Shown piece after piece: positions 1-8,384 of a DNA stretch of 56,997 bases (position 1 is its first letter; each line of letters opens with the position of its first letter). The notes beneath the pieces are model-generated. The model was not told the DNA's origin. It searched no databases and was given only the letters and a program-made list of their open reading frames with translations. Origin of the DNA: Streptacidiphilus anmyonensis (GTDB lineage Bacteria > Actinomycetota > Actinomycetes > Streptomycetales > Streptomycetaceae). A program made the position numbers and the translations under genes. The stretch is from contig NZ_BBPQ01000007.1 in NCBI RefSeq assembly GCF_000787855.1, positions 93,497 through 150,493 on the forward strand, read 5' to 3'.

Positions 1-474
1 GCCGTGCCCGGTCCCGCCCGGCCGGGCGAACTGACCGTGCTGGGACGAGCCGGGGACGCCGGCCGCGCCGACGGTGAGCTGAAGGGTCTGACCCGGCGTC
101 ACCGGCAGTGTCGCCAGGGCCTCCCCGCCGAGTCCACCGGGCGCGCCGGGGACCGCCGGGTGGGGGTCGATGTAGCCGGCGGCGCTGCCGCCCTGGCCGC
201 CGAAGAGGTCGACGGTGACGGCCGTGACGCCGTCGGGAACCGTGAAGGTGTCGGTGCCCACCGAGTCGTAGGTGCACGTGGGGCGCGGCGTCGTGGTGAA
301 GACGCCGCCGACGCCGCAGGGCTCCGCCGCGCCCGCGCCCGCGACGGCGTCGGTGACAGCGGTCGCGGCGGTGGCGGCGGTGAGGGGCACCAGCGCCGCG
401 GCGAGGAGGACGGAGGTCCCGGCCATCGACGTCAGTCTGGAGCGGAGGACGGTAAGGGTTGCAGGAGTTGACAC
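1..474 (-). CDS. secreted glycine-rich protein, C-terminus beyond the window edge
   Basis: An open frame of 158 codons runs off the left edge. The chosen start is GTG at 474-472 because GGAGA stands four bases upstream and the frame then gives a short basic n-region (Arg at residues 11 and 13) followed by a hydrophobic stretch rich in Ala and Leu, i.e. a secretion signal. The mature part begins with Cys-containing sequence (EPCGVGGVFTTTPRPTC) and then a Gly-rich beta-type region (FTVPDGVTAVTVDLFGGQGG) of the kind seen in secreted Gly-rich/jelly-roll-like actinobacterial proteins. It lies downstream of another secreted-protein gene on the same strand but behind that gene's terminator, so it probably has its own promoter. 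Function is unknown. Being secreted is inferred from the signal peptide; the family assignment is weak. Confidence 0.7.
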   Translation of the reverse strand, partial: MSTPATLTVLRSRLTSMAGTSVLLAAALVPLTAATAATAVTDAVAGAGAAEPCGVGGVFTTTPRPTCTYDSVGTDTFTVPDGVTAVTVDLFGGQGGSAAGYIDPHPAVPGAPGGLGGEALATLPVTPGQTLQLTVGAAGVPGSSQHGQFARPGGTGHG

Positions 475-526
475 TGTTTCTCCGGGCAGGTCGGCAGGTG
501 GGGACGGGGCGGGCGAGGCGTGGTCT

Positions 527-551
527 GCGGGCGGGCTCGGCGCCCGCCCGC
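527..551 (-). terminator. intrinsic terminator hairpin
   Basis: Perfect 10-bp GC stem (527-536 pairs with 542-551) with a 5-base loop, starting 11 bases after the stop codon of the secreted-protein gene at 563-1639. No U-tract, as usual in Streptomyces. Confidence 0.7.
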
Positions 552-562
552 GGATCCTCCGG

Positions 563-1639
563 TCACACCCCGTCGTCGGCGCAGAGCGCCCAGACGTCCG
601 CGTAGGTGCCGCTGGAGCCGGCGCCGCCCGCGTGGGCGTCCGCCGTCCAGTACGAGGCGTTGGTGGTTCCGTCGCCGACCGGGTTGCCGCCGGAGTCGCT
701 CGGGAAGCTGCCGTTCAGGTGGTCCCCGCCGGAGCCGGGGCCGGTGTAGTCGGTGGTGGTGACGTTGCCGCCGCTCGCGCCCGCGCCGCCGCTGACGAGG
801 TTGCCGTCCGAGCCGCAGCCGACCGTCACCACGGTGTTCGCGCCCGCCGAGGAGGAGGTGTTCACCTCGCTGTAGTGCACCGTCACCTTCACACCGCTGA
901 CGTCGATGCCGCTGCCGCTGCAGATCGCGTAGGCGTAGGTCTCGTTCGTCGCGCCGCCACCGCCGCCGTTCCAGCCGACCGCCGTCCACGCGTTCGGGTC
1001 GGTCTCGCCGTCGGCCGCGGCCTTCAGTCCGTAGTCGTGCGCGGAGTCGTCGAACGTGGGGAAGCTCGAGATCGGCTTCAGGCTGCCGACGCTGGCCGGC
1101 GTGGTCCGGGCGCCGCCGCCGAGCAGCACGGTGCCCGCCGGACAGGTCGCGGTGACCGCGACCGGCGTCGCCGCGGAGGTCGGGCCGGCCGCCTTGTCCA
1201 TGACGGTCTGGGTGTGGTCGATCAGACTGCTGGTGAAGCACACCGCGTACGGGGTGGTGGCGAAGGAGCTGTTCACCGCCCCGCCGCTGCCGCCGATGCC
1301 GAGCCAGTGGGTGTTGTCCGTGCCGACGACGCCGGTGCTGCCGGTGTACTCGGTGGAGCCGTCCGCGCTGGGCTCGGTCCCCATCACGTGGTTCCCGTTG
1401 GAGGACGTGCCGCTGCCGATGGCCTGGTCCAGACCGCCGCCGGACACCAGGCCGGAGCCGCAGTCCGCATGGGTCGAGATCTCGGAGAAGGTGCTGGTCG
1501 GGCCTGCCGTGGCCCCAGGGGTCCGCACCGTCGCGCTGACGCTGTTCGCGTACGCGACCCCGGGGACGGTCAGGGCCAGCAGAGCACCCACCACCAGTGC
1601 TTTCCCGGTCGCCAGGCGCGGCAGGAACGCGGTCTTCAT
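563..1639 (-). CDS. secreted protein of unknown function (358 aa)
   Basis: The frame stays open far upstream, but the ATG at 1639 is preceded by a purine-rich site and opens a classical signal peptide (MKTAFLPRLATGKALVVGAL then an A-x-A cleavage region near residue 31). The mature protein has about four spaced Cys residues and two similar halves, each with a Cys followed by a Gly-rich segment and a V(A/L)C motif (SGLVSGGG, VLLGGGAR, NLVSGGAG). This suggests a repeated beta-rich extracellular fold. No catalytic motif is recognisable. It is divergent from the LysR gene at 1872, so it is a candidate target of that regulator. Function is not known; secretion is well supported. Confidence 0.8.
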   Translation of the reverse strand: MKTAFLPRLATGKALVVGALLALTVPGVAYANSVSATVRTPGATAGPTSTFSEISTHADCGSGLVSGGGLDQAIGSGTSSNGNHVMGTEPSADGSTEYTGSTGVVGTDNTHWLGIGGSGGAVNSSFATTPYAVCFTSSLIDHTQTVMDKAAGPTSAATPVAVTATCPAGTVLLGGGARTTPASVGSLKPISSFPTFDDSAHDYGLKAAADGETDPNAWTAVGWNGGGGGATNETYAYAICSGSGIDVSGVKVTVHYSEVNTSSSAGANTVVTVGCGSDGNLVSGGAGASGGNVTTTDYTGPGSGGDHLNGSFPSDSGGNPVGDGTTNASYWTADAHAGGAGSSGTYADVWALCADDGV

Positions 1640-1718
1640 CGGAGTCTCCCTCGGTGATCGCTTGTGCGGACGAGAGCCGTGCGAGGGGCCTGTCAGCCTC
1701 CAACGCGGCTCGCAGAAG

Positions 1719-1735
1719 CGGACGGTAACGGTCCG
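1719..1735. promoter_or_regulatory. candidate operator in a divergent promoter region
   Basis: Inverted repeat CGGAC-N7-GTCCG in the 232-bp gap between the divergent secreted-protein gene and the LysR gene. LysR proteins commonly bind dyads between themselves and a divergent target; the assignment is by position only. Confidence 0.35.
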
Positions 1736-1871
1736 ACGGAAGCGACAGATACGGGTGAATCGCACAGGGCGGCCCGGCGGATACAGGTTGATCACACAAT
1801 GCGGCGATTCCCACGGGCCGTCGTGGTCGAGCCGGGATCCGCGGGCGACGCCGGGATGCGATGATCCACGG

Positions 1872-2732
1872 ATGGATCTGCGGCAGTTGGAGGTCGTCGT
1901 CGCGGTGGCCGAGGAGGGTGGGTTCACCGCCGCCGCGCGCCGCCTGCACGTCGTGCAGTCCGCGGTGTCGAGCACGGTCCGGGCGCTGGAAGGCGAGTTG
2001 GGCGTCCGGCTCTTCGAACGCACCACGCACCGGGTCACGCTCACCGCGGTGGGGGAGTCGTTCGTGCCGGCCGCCCGCGTCGCGCTGAAGGCGGCCGACC
2101 AGGCCCGTGCGGTCGCCGACGAGGCGCGCGGCGAGCTGCGCGGCGTGCTCACCGTCGGGACGATGCAGGGCGTGTGGCTGGGGCTGGACCGCGCCCTCGC
2201 GGGACTGCGCGCCGAGCACCCGCGCCTGGTGGTCCGGCTGCGGCAGGCGGCGGTGGCGGACATCCGCGCGGCGCTGCGGGACGGCTCCGTGGACGTGGCG
2301 GTGGTGGCCTTCGACCGCCAGCAGCGGCGCGGACTGGAGACCCGGCTGCTGGCCCGCGAGGAGATGCTGCTGGCGGCCTCACCGGCGCGGGCCTTCGCCG
2401 ATCCCGACACGGTCGGCTACGCCGAGGTCGCGGTGCTGCCGTTCGTCGACTTCGCGCCCGGCTGGGCGATCAGGGGTGCGGTCGACCGGGCCTTCCGGGC
2501 GGTCGCGGTGGAGCGCGCCGCGGTCTTCGAGGTCAACGACATCGGGGCGGCCGTGGAACTGGTCCGCCACGACCTCGGCGTCTGCGTCCTGCCGGAGTCG
2601 ATCGCCGCGCGCTTTCCCGAGCTCGCGCTGCGCCGCTTCTCCAGCCGCCCGCCCCGCTGGAACGTGACGGTGGCGCGGCCCGCCGGAGAGCCTGCTCCGG
2701 CGGTGGCCGCGCTGCTGCGTCACCTCGGCTGA
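1872..2732 (+). CDS. LysR-family transcriptional regulator
   Basis: 286 aa, the usual LysR length. Residues 1-60 form the winged helix-turn-helix (MDLRQLEVVVAVAEEGGFTA, then SAVSSTVRALEGELGVRLFER), and the rest is the periplasmic-binding-like effector domain. The ATG at 1872 was chosen because the protein then begins exactly at the family's conserved N-terminus; a longer upstream reading runs antisense to the neighbouring gene. It is divergent from the secreted protein at 563-1639 and convergent with the MFS exporter (8 bases between stops). By family habit it would regulate one of these, most simply the divergent gene; the effector is unknown. Confidence 0.93.
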   Translation: MDLRQLEVVVAVAEEGGFTAAARRLHVVQSAVSSTVRALEGELGVRLFERTTHRVTLTAVGESFVPAARVALKAADQARAVADEARGELRGVLTVGTMQGVWLGLDRALAGLRAEHPRLVVRLRQAAVADIRAALRDGSVDVAVVAFDRQQRRGLETRLLAREEMLLAASPARAFADPDTVGYAEVAVLPFVDFAPGWAIRGAVDRAFRAVAVERAAVFEVNDIGAAVELVRHDLGVCVLPESIAARFPELALRRFSSRPPRWNVTVARPAGEPAPAVAALLRHLG

Positions 2733-2739
2733 CGTCGTC

Positions 2740-3993
2740 TCAGTCCGTCTTCCGGGTGCGGCGCTCGGTCGTCCAGTACAGCAGGGCCGACAGCGGCAGG
2801 GCCGCCCCGAGGAGGGAGACCGCCCACCAGCCCTCGGCGTGGTAGAGGATCGTGCCGAGCTGCGATCCGAGGGCCCCTCCGGCGAAGAAGGTCGCGATGA
2901 AGACGCTGTTGAGTCGCGCGCGGGCGCTCGGGTCGAGCTGGTAGACGACGTGCTGGCCGAGGATCAAAGAGGTCTGCACGGCCACGTCGAGCAGGATCGC
3001 GGCCAGGGCCAGGAGCACGATGTGGTGACCGCCGAGCCCGGCGACCAGCGCGCCGACGGCCCCGAGCAGCAGGGCCGCCCCCGTCAGCGGACGGCCCAGA
3101 CCCCGGTCCGCCCAGCGGCCCACCACCGGTGCCACGACCACACCCGCCGCGCCGACCAGGGCGAAGACACCGACGGCGGAGGCCGGGTAGCGGAACGCCG
3201 GGCCGGTCAGCAGGAAGGAGACCGTGGTCCAGAACGCGCTGAACGTCGCGAACAGCGCTGCCTGGTACAGCCCGCGCCGCATCAGTGCCGGGTGGGTGCG
3301 GACCAGTCGCACGGTGGAGCGCAGCACATGGTGGTACGGCAGGTCGGTCGTCGGTGCGTGGCGCGGCAGGGCCAGACGCAGGGCGAGGGCGAGGAGCGCC
3401 ATCAGCACGGCCGAGCCGAGGTAGACCACCCGCCAGCCGGCGGCCCCCGCGACCAGCGAGCTGAGGGTGCGGGACAGCAGGATGCCGGTGAGCAGCCCCG
3501 CCATCACCCGGCCGACGATCCGGCCGCGGGCGTGGTCCGGCGCCAGGCTCGCCGCGAGCGGCACCAGGATCTGGGCGACCACGGAGGTCGCGCCGCTGAC
3601 CAGCGAGGCGAGCACCATCATCGGGAAGCCGCTCGCCGCGCCGCCGACCGCCATGGCGACGGTGGTGACCGACAGCAGGACCGCCACCAGGCGTCGCTTC
3701 TCGAAGCGGTCCCCGAGCGGCACCAGGAACAGCATGCCGAGCACGTAGCCGATCTGGGTGACCGTCACCAGCGAGCCCACGGTGGCGGCGCTGACGCCGA
3801 AGGCCGGGGCCAGCGTGGACAGCAGGGGCTGCGCGTAGTAGAGGTTCGCCACCGACAGGCCGGTGGCGACGGCCAGCAGCGCCACCAGCCAGCCGGGTAT
3901 CGAGGGGCCGGACTCGTAGGAGGCGCCGCCTGACGCGGCCGCACCTTCCGTGGCCGGACCGAGGGTGGGAGTGGGGCCGGATGCCTGGACCAT
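2740..3993 (-). CDS. MFS transporter, drug/H+ antiporter type
   Basis: 417 aa with about 12 hydrophobic helices. The loop between helices 2 and 3 carries the major-facilitator signature (PLGDRFEKRR), and helix 1 has the LYYAQPLL sequence common in DHA-like exporters. The ATG at 3993 has GAAGG about 8 bases upstream. A polar 35-residue N-terminal tail precedes helix 1. It is probably an efflux pump of the inner membrane; the substrate cannot be read from sequence. The gene is transcribed away from the hydrolase at 4239-5000 on the same strand but is separated from it by a strong terminator, so it is its own transcription unit. Confidence 0.9.
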   Translation of the reverse strand: MVQASGPTPTLGPATEGAAASGGASYESGPSIPGWLVALLAVATGLSVANLYYAQPLLSTLAPAFGVSAATVGSLVTVTQIGYVLGMLFLVPLGDRFEKRRLVAVLLSVTTVAMAVGGAASGFPMMVLASLVSGATSVVAQILVPLAASLAPDHARGRIVGRVMAGLLTGILLSRTLSSLVAGAAGWRVVYLGSAVLMALLALALRLALPRHAPTTDLPYHHVLRSTVRLVRTHPALMRRGLYQAALFATFSAFWTTVSFLLTGPAFRYPASAVGVFALVGAAGVVVAPVVGRWADRGLGRPLTGAALLLGAVGALVAGLGGHHIVLLALAAILLDVAVQTSLILGQHVVYQLDPSARARLNSVFIATFFAGGALGSQLGTILYHAEGWWAVSLLGAALPLSALLYWTTERRTRKTD

Positions 3994-4188
3994 GGCCTGC
4001 CTTCTTGGGACGTTCCGGTCGGGTGGTGCGGCGCTCTCCGCCGCGTGCACGGGTGAAAGCGCTGTCGGCCCCGTTCCGCTTCCCGTCCCGCTGCGATGAT
4101 CCACGACAACTGTCATCTCTGATCGTGATGACCGTTCCCGCTGGCCGGCGGGTCGGCAGCACAGCTGGGTCGCGCGAGGTACCGCCGC

Positions 4189-4219
4189 CGCGCCTCCCGG
4201 GAGTAGCCCGGGAGGCGCG
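4189..4219 (-). terminator. intrinsic terminator hairpin after the hydrolase gene
   Basis: Perfect 13-bp stem (4189-4201 with 4207-4219) and a 5-base loop, 19 bases past the stop of the hydrolase at 4239-5000. Confidence 0.8.
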
Positions 4220-4238
4220 CGGCTGCCCGTGCCGACGG

Positions 4239-5000
4239 CTACTTCAGATGCCGGGCGAAGAACCGGGCCCCGTTGTCGATCTCGAACGACGGGACGCCGG
4301 TGTGCCCGCCGAGGTTGGCGTGCAGCGTCTTCTCCTTGGTGCCGAAGGCGTCGAACAGGTCCAGGGCCGCCTGCCGGTCGTTGCCCTCGTCGTCCCACTG
4401 GAGCAGCACCTGCAGCGGAACGGTGAGCCGGCGGGCCTCCTCGACGAGGGCGGCGGGAACGAAGCTCCCGGCGAAGAGGTTGGCGGCCGCGATGCGCGGC
4501 TCGACCACCGCCAGCCGGATGCCGATGGAGATGACTCCTCCCTCGAACCCGACCGGGCCGCCGATCCCCGGCAGCGCGAGGAGCGCGTCCAGGGCGGCCC
4601 GCCATTCCGGGACCGCCTGCTCGACCAGGGGGAGGACGAGGGCGTCGACGACCTCGTCGCTGACCGGCTCGCCGGCCTGGATCGCCCGCCGCAGGTCGGC
4701 GCGTGCCTGCTCGACCGCGGGCAGGCGGGGCCGGTCACCGCTGCCGGGGAGTTCGACGGTGGCCGCGGCGAAGCCGTACTGCGTCGCGTAGTGCCGGGCC
4801 CGGGATGCGAGCCGGGGGCGCATCCGGTCGAGCCCGCCGGGGTGGCCGACCAGGATCAGCGGCGCGGGTGCGGAGGAGGGGGCGGAGTCGGATGCGGGCG
4901 TCCACAGGATGCCGGGGATCCGACTGTCGGCGTTCCGGCCGAGGGTGAAGTCGCGTTCGAGGACGCCGTCGTCGAGGCGGCGCTCGGAAGTGAACTGCAT
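4239..5000 (-). CDS. alpha/beta hydrolase (dienelactone-hydrolase-like)
   Basis: 253 aa. Strand and oxyanion region ILVGHPGG near residues 49-56, a C-terminal catalytic-type His in LHANLGGHTGVPSFE, and an Asp in the QWDDEGNDRQA segment fit an alpha/beta hydrolase. The usual G-x-S-x-G nucleophile elbow is degenerate: the sequence reads G-V-I-S-I-G, so a Ser is present but the first Gly of the elbow is Val. Substrate unknown; esterase or lactonase activity is inference. It is a monocistronic unit bounded by the 4189-4219 terminator and divergent from the secreted protein at 5370. Confidence 0.8.
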   Translation of the reverse strand: MQFTSERRLDDGVLERDFTLGRNADSRIPGILWTPASDSAPSSAPAPLILVGHPGGLDRMRPRLASRARHYATQYGFAAATVELPGSGDRPRLPAVEQARADLRRAIQAGEPVSDEVVDALVLPLVEQAVPEWRAALDALLALPGIGGPVGFEGGVISIGIRLAVVEPRIAAANLFAGSFVPAALVEEARRLTVPLQVLLQWDDEGNDRQAALDLFDAFGTKEKTLHANLGGHTGVPSFEIDNGARFFARHLK

Positions 5001-5369
5001 GGGTCGTGCCTTTCGGGAGTGCGCTGAGACGGCGCTCCCGGACGACCTATCGCCCGACCGTGACCCCGGAGGGGAGCACCCATGTCGAAACTGCGTTCAC
5101 GGGTACCACCTCCTCGTTCTCTCGCACGGCCTCCGGAAATGTAGCAGTCGCCGCCCGGCTCCGCCAACGCCGAGCCGGGCCGGGCCCCGTCCCGGCTCGG
5201 CTGAGGGGAAGTCAAAGTCCCTTGTGCGACGAGTCCCTGGGCGTTGGTCGGGGCGAGACATGGATCTTGTCAAAGGTCTTGACGTCTTTATCACGTGACA
5301 TGTGTCATTGCACCGCGCCGCGCCTCATCGGCTGCATCCGCGTTCCGTTCCCCCATGGAGAGGACAACT
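5001..5369. other. 369-bp intergenic region with a plus-strand promoter
   Basis: Divergent promoter region between the hydrolase and the large secreted protein. The right part holds the promoter and dyads listed separately. The left part shows no convincing gene; frames across it are low-complexity. Confidence 0.6.
5269..5308 (+). promoter_or_regulatory. candidate promoter with overlapping operators
   Basis: TTGACG at 5279-5284 and TGTCAT at 5303-5308 with 18-base spacing make a plausible -35/-10 pair for the secreted-protein gene. GTCAA-N5-TTGAC (5269-5283) overlaps the -35 box. Two further dyads, TCACGTGA (5291-5298) and TGACA-N2-TGTCA (5296-5307), cover the spacer and -10. Promoter and regulator binding are inferred from motif only. 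Confidence 0.45.
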
Positions 5370-7457
5370 GTGTCCACATCAGGTACCCGCCGGCTGTCGC
5401 CGCTCCGGCGCGGTCTCGTCGCCGTCCTGGCGTTCGGGCTGGCCGCCGTCGGCATGGCCGGCACCGCGGCGGCCGATTCGCTGAGCGGCTCGTCGGGCGC
5501 GGCGGCCCCCGCCGCGACGGCCGCCCACAAGCCCCAGCCCAAGCCGAAGCCGAAGCCGCACCCCAAGCCCAAGCCCAAGCCCAAGCCCAAGCCCGTGCCC
5601 AAGCCGACTCCCAAACCGACCCCCAAGCCCGTGCCGAAGCCGAAGGGTCCCGCCGACGCGCACCCGGCCGCGGAGGGCTGGGTGAAGATCAACGGTGTCT
5701 GGGTGCAGAGCGTCGAGACGAAGCCCCAGGTGATGCTTAACCAGCAGACCTTCACCGCGCGCAAGGCGCAGCAGCAGGCGCTCGCAGCCGAGGCCGCGGC
5801 GCACGACAAGTCGAGCGGCATCCACCCGCACAACGACTACGACCTCAACATGACCTACCGCGGCGGCCAGGACTCGATCGGCGTCACCACCGGTCCGCCG
5901 CAGGTCTACCTGGTCTACTGGGGAAGCCAGTGGGGGACCGCGGGCACCGACGCGAGCGGGCACACCACCTTCAGCGGTGACCCCGAGGGCGCGTCGCCGT
6001 ACCAGCAGGACTTCTTCAACGGCCTCGGCTCCAGCACGGACACCTGGTCCAAGGTCCCGACGCAGTACTGCGAGAACATCAGCCAGGGCAGCGTCTCCTG
6101 TCCGGCCGGCGCCAACCACGTGGGCTACCCGGTCGCGGGCAAGACGCTGGCCGGCATCTGGTACGACAACTCCGCCGCCGCGCCCGCCGCCGCCACCGAG
6201 CCGCAGATCGCGGCCGAGGCGCTCGCCGCCGCCCAGCACTTCGGCAACACGACGGCGAACCAGAACCGCAACGTGCAGTACATCATCAACACCGTCCCCG
6301 GCGCCGACCCGGACCACTGGCAGGAGCTCGGCTACTGCGCCTGGCACACCTTCGCCCGCAGCAGCTACGGCACGGTCGCGTACACGCTGATGCCGTACCT
6401 GACGGACAACAAGTACTGCGGCACCAACTGGATCAACAGCGGCCAGCGCGGCCACCTGGACGGCTACGGCATCATCGGCGGCCACGAGTACGCCGAGACC
6501 ATCGACGACCAGAACCCGATCGGCGCCTGGACCGACGCCACCGGCCAGGAGATCGCGGACAAGTGCAGCTGGATCCCCGCCGGCACCCCGGGCGGCCTGT
6601 TCAACCTGACGCTGTCGACCGGCGTCTTCCCGGTGCAGACGCTGTGGTCCAACTACGACCACAACTGCATGGGCAACGACCCGCTCTTCGCCAACCAGCC
6701 GCTGCTGGTCACCAAGCCCTGCGACCAGACCCAGTCGACGAACAGCCCGATCGACTACGCGGTGCTGGCCTCGGACACGGCCTCCACCCGGATCTCCTAC
6801 AGCGCCACCGGATTGCCGGCCGGCCTGGCCATCAACCCGGGCACCGGCCACATCACCGGTCAGACCTCGGCCACGGGGTGGTACTCGGTCACCGTGACGG
6901 CCAGTGACGACAAGGGGAACAGTCAGTCGCAGACCAGCTGGATGGGCTTCTTCAACGGCCCGCAGGTCGGCTGCACACCGATCGAGCAGCTGAACGACGC
7001 CGGGTTCGAGAACAGCAGCTACGACCACACCGTGTGGAACGAGAGCAGCTGGAACGTCATCACCGAGGCGACGGCCCACCAGGCCCGCACCGGCAACGGC
7101 TACGCCTGGCTCGGCCAGAACACCGACGACTCGGTCACGCAGTGGGTCGAGACGACGCCCGGCTACAAGCACATGTCCTTCTCGTTCTACCTGGACGTCA
7201 CCGGCACCGCTCCCAGCGGCAGCGCCGCCGACACGATGTCGCTGGTCCTCTACGACCAGTACACCGGCAACGAGATCGGCGTGGTCAAGACCTGGTCCAA
7301 CCAGGACGCGACCAACGGGTACCAGCTGCAGAGCTTCGACCTCACCCCCTGGGTGGCCAGTGAGTTCGGCTCCACGGTCGGCCTGAAGCTGGTCTCGCAC
7401 TCGACCACCGGCCAGACCGCGTTCCTCGTCGACGACGCGTCGGTGCACCTGACCTGA
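5370..7457 (+). CDS. large secreted, wall-spanning protein with HExxE-type motif and He_PIG domain
   Basis: 695 aa. GTG at 5370 is preferred over ATG at 5355 because the GGAGAGGA ribosome site lies between them. The protein starts with a signal peptide (basic SGTRRLSPLRRG, hydrophobic core, A-x-A). A run of Pro-Lys dipeptides follows (about residues 55-90), typical of wall-spanning linkers. The central domain (about 160-450) contains HEYAET, then a Gly-x-Glu and DKC, resembling the HE-x-x-E pattern of the phosphate-induced/Exordium-like family. Residues ~465-525 match a putative Ig (He_PIG) fold (SATGLPAGLAINPGTG). The C-terminal ~160 residues look like a beta-sandwich binding module. A secreted metallopeptidase or wall-associated adhesin is possible; activity is not proven. 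Confidence 0.85.
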   Translation: MSTSGTRRLSPLRRGLVAVLAFGLAAVGMAGTAAADSLSGSSGAAAPAATAAHKPQPKPKPKPHPKPKPKPKPKPVPKPTPKPTPKPVPKPKGPADAHPAAEGWVKINGVWVQSVETKPQVMLNQQTFTARKAQQQALAAEAAAHDKSSGIHPHNDYDLNMTYRGGQDSIGVTTGPPQVYLVYWGSQWGTAGTDASGHTTFSGDPEGASPYQQDFFNGLGSSTDTWSKVPTQYCENISQGSVSCPAGANHVGYPVAGKTLAGIWYDNSAAAPAAATEPQIAAEALAAAQHFGNTTANQNRNVQYIINTVPGADPDHWQELGYCAWHTFARSSYGTVAYTLMPYLTDNKYCGTNWINSGQRGHLDGYGIIGGHEYAETIDDQNPIGAWTDATGQEIADKCSWIPAGTPGGLFNLTLSTGVFPVQTLWSNYDHNCMGNDPLFANQPLLVTKPCDQTQSTNSPIDYAVLASDTASTRISYSATGLPAGLAINPGTGHITGQTSATGWYSVTVTASDDKGNSQSQTSWMGFFNGPQVGCTPIEQLNDAGFENSSYDHTVWNESSWNVITEATAHQARTGNGYAWLGQNTDDSVTQWVETTPGYKHMSFSFYLDVTGTAPSGSAADTMSLVLYDQYTGNEIGVVKTWSNQDATNGYQLQSFDLTPWVASEFGSTVGLKLVSHSTTGQTAFLVDDASVHLT

Positions 7458-7473
7458 CGCCGTGCCGCACCGT

Positions 7474-7508
7474 CAGTGGGGTCCCGCCGCCGAGGCGGGG
7501 CCCCACTG
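7474..7508. terminator. bidirectional terminator hairpin
   Basis: 15-bp stem (7474-7488 with 7494-7508, one G-T wobble) between the convergent ends of the secreted protein (stop 7457) and the btuD-like gene (stop 7521). Confidence 0.75.
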
Positions 7509-7520
7509 CACTGTTCGTGG

Positions 7521-8384
7521 TCAGCGGGATTCGTGCCGCAGCGGGGTGACGACGGGGCAGCCCTGGGCGTCCCTGGTCACCGAGACCCGCGCGTCGTAGA
7601 CGCGGGCGATCACGTCCCGGGTGATGACGTCGCCCGGGGCGCCGCTCGCCTCGACGCGCCCCCGGTGCAGCAGGACGAGCTGGTCGGCGTACTGGGAGGC
7701 GGTGGTCAGGTCGTGGAGGGTGGTGACGACGGTCAGGCCCTGGGTGCGGCGCAGCCGGTCGACGAGGTCGAGGACGTGCTGCTGGTGTCCGAGGTCGAGG
7801 GCGGAGGTGGGCTCGTCCAGCAGCAGCAGGCGGGGCTCCTGGGCCAGGGCTCGGGCGATGGCGGCGCGCTGGCGCTCCCCGCCGGAGAGTCGGGCGAGGC
7901 GACGGTCGGCGTAGTGGGTGAGGTCGAGCTCGTCCAGGGTGCGCGCGGCGGTCCGGCGGTCCCGGTCGCCGGGGCTCGCGAGGTAGGACAGATGGGGCGT
8001 GCGGCCCAGCAGCACGTACTCGTGGACCGTCATGTCGGGCGGCAGCAGGGGCGTCTGGGGCACGTAGGCGATCAGGCGGGCCCGTTCCCTGGTGCGCAGG
8101 GCGCTCACGTCGGTGCCCTCGACCAGGACGGTGCCGCGGTGCGGGATCAGCCCGGCGACCGCCCGCAGCGCGGTCGACTTGCCGGCGCCGTTGGGGCCGA
8201 TCAGCGCCAGCCAGCCGCCCTGGGCGACGGTGCCGGACAGCTCCCGGACGACCGGGGTGCGGTCCAGGTCGACGTCCAGCCCGGCCAGCTCCAGTCCGTT
8301 CACCGCCGACACCGACACCGCCCCCGATCCCGATCCCGAGCCCGATCCCGACTCGGACGTCGGCGCGGCCCCGGGCGCGCTCAT
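7521..8384 (-). CDS. btuD: cobalamin ABC transporter ATP-binding protein
   Basis: 287 aa, FecE/BtuD type. Walker A GPNGAGKST, signature LSGGERQR, Walker B LLLLDEPTSALD and the H-loop LHD are all intact. The first ~30 residues include a Gly-Ser repeat that comes from a TCCCGA hexanucleotide run (8325-8355) and is probably a flexible, non-essential tail. The ATG overlaps the permease stop by four bases (ATGA), so the two are translationally coupled. It powers uptake through the neighbouring permease. Cobalamin rather than siderophore as substrate is inferred from the riboswitch upstream of the operon; without it the family alone would not decide. Confidence 0.9.
   Translation of the reverse strand: MSAPGAAPTSESGSGSGSGSGAVSVSAVNGLELAGLDVDLDRTPVVRELSGTVAQGGWLALIGPNGAGKSTALRAVAGLIPHRGTVLVEGTDVSALRTRERARLIAYVPQTPLLPPDMTVHEYVLLGRTPHLSYLASPGDRDRRTAARTLDELDLTHYADRRLARLSGGERQRAAIARALAQEPRLLLLDEPTSALDLGHQQHVLDLVDRLRRTQGLTVVTTLHDLTTASQYADQLVLLHRGRVEASGAPGDVITRDVIARVYDARVSVTRDAQGCPVVTPLRHESR

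Noticed and set aside
1056-1871. Upstream extension of the LysR frame
   Set aside because: It is antisense to the secreted-protein gene and the HTH starts exactly at ATG 1872.
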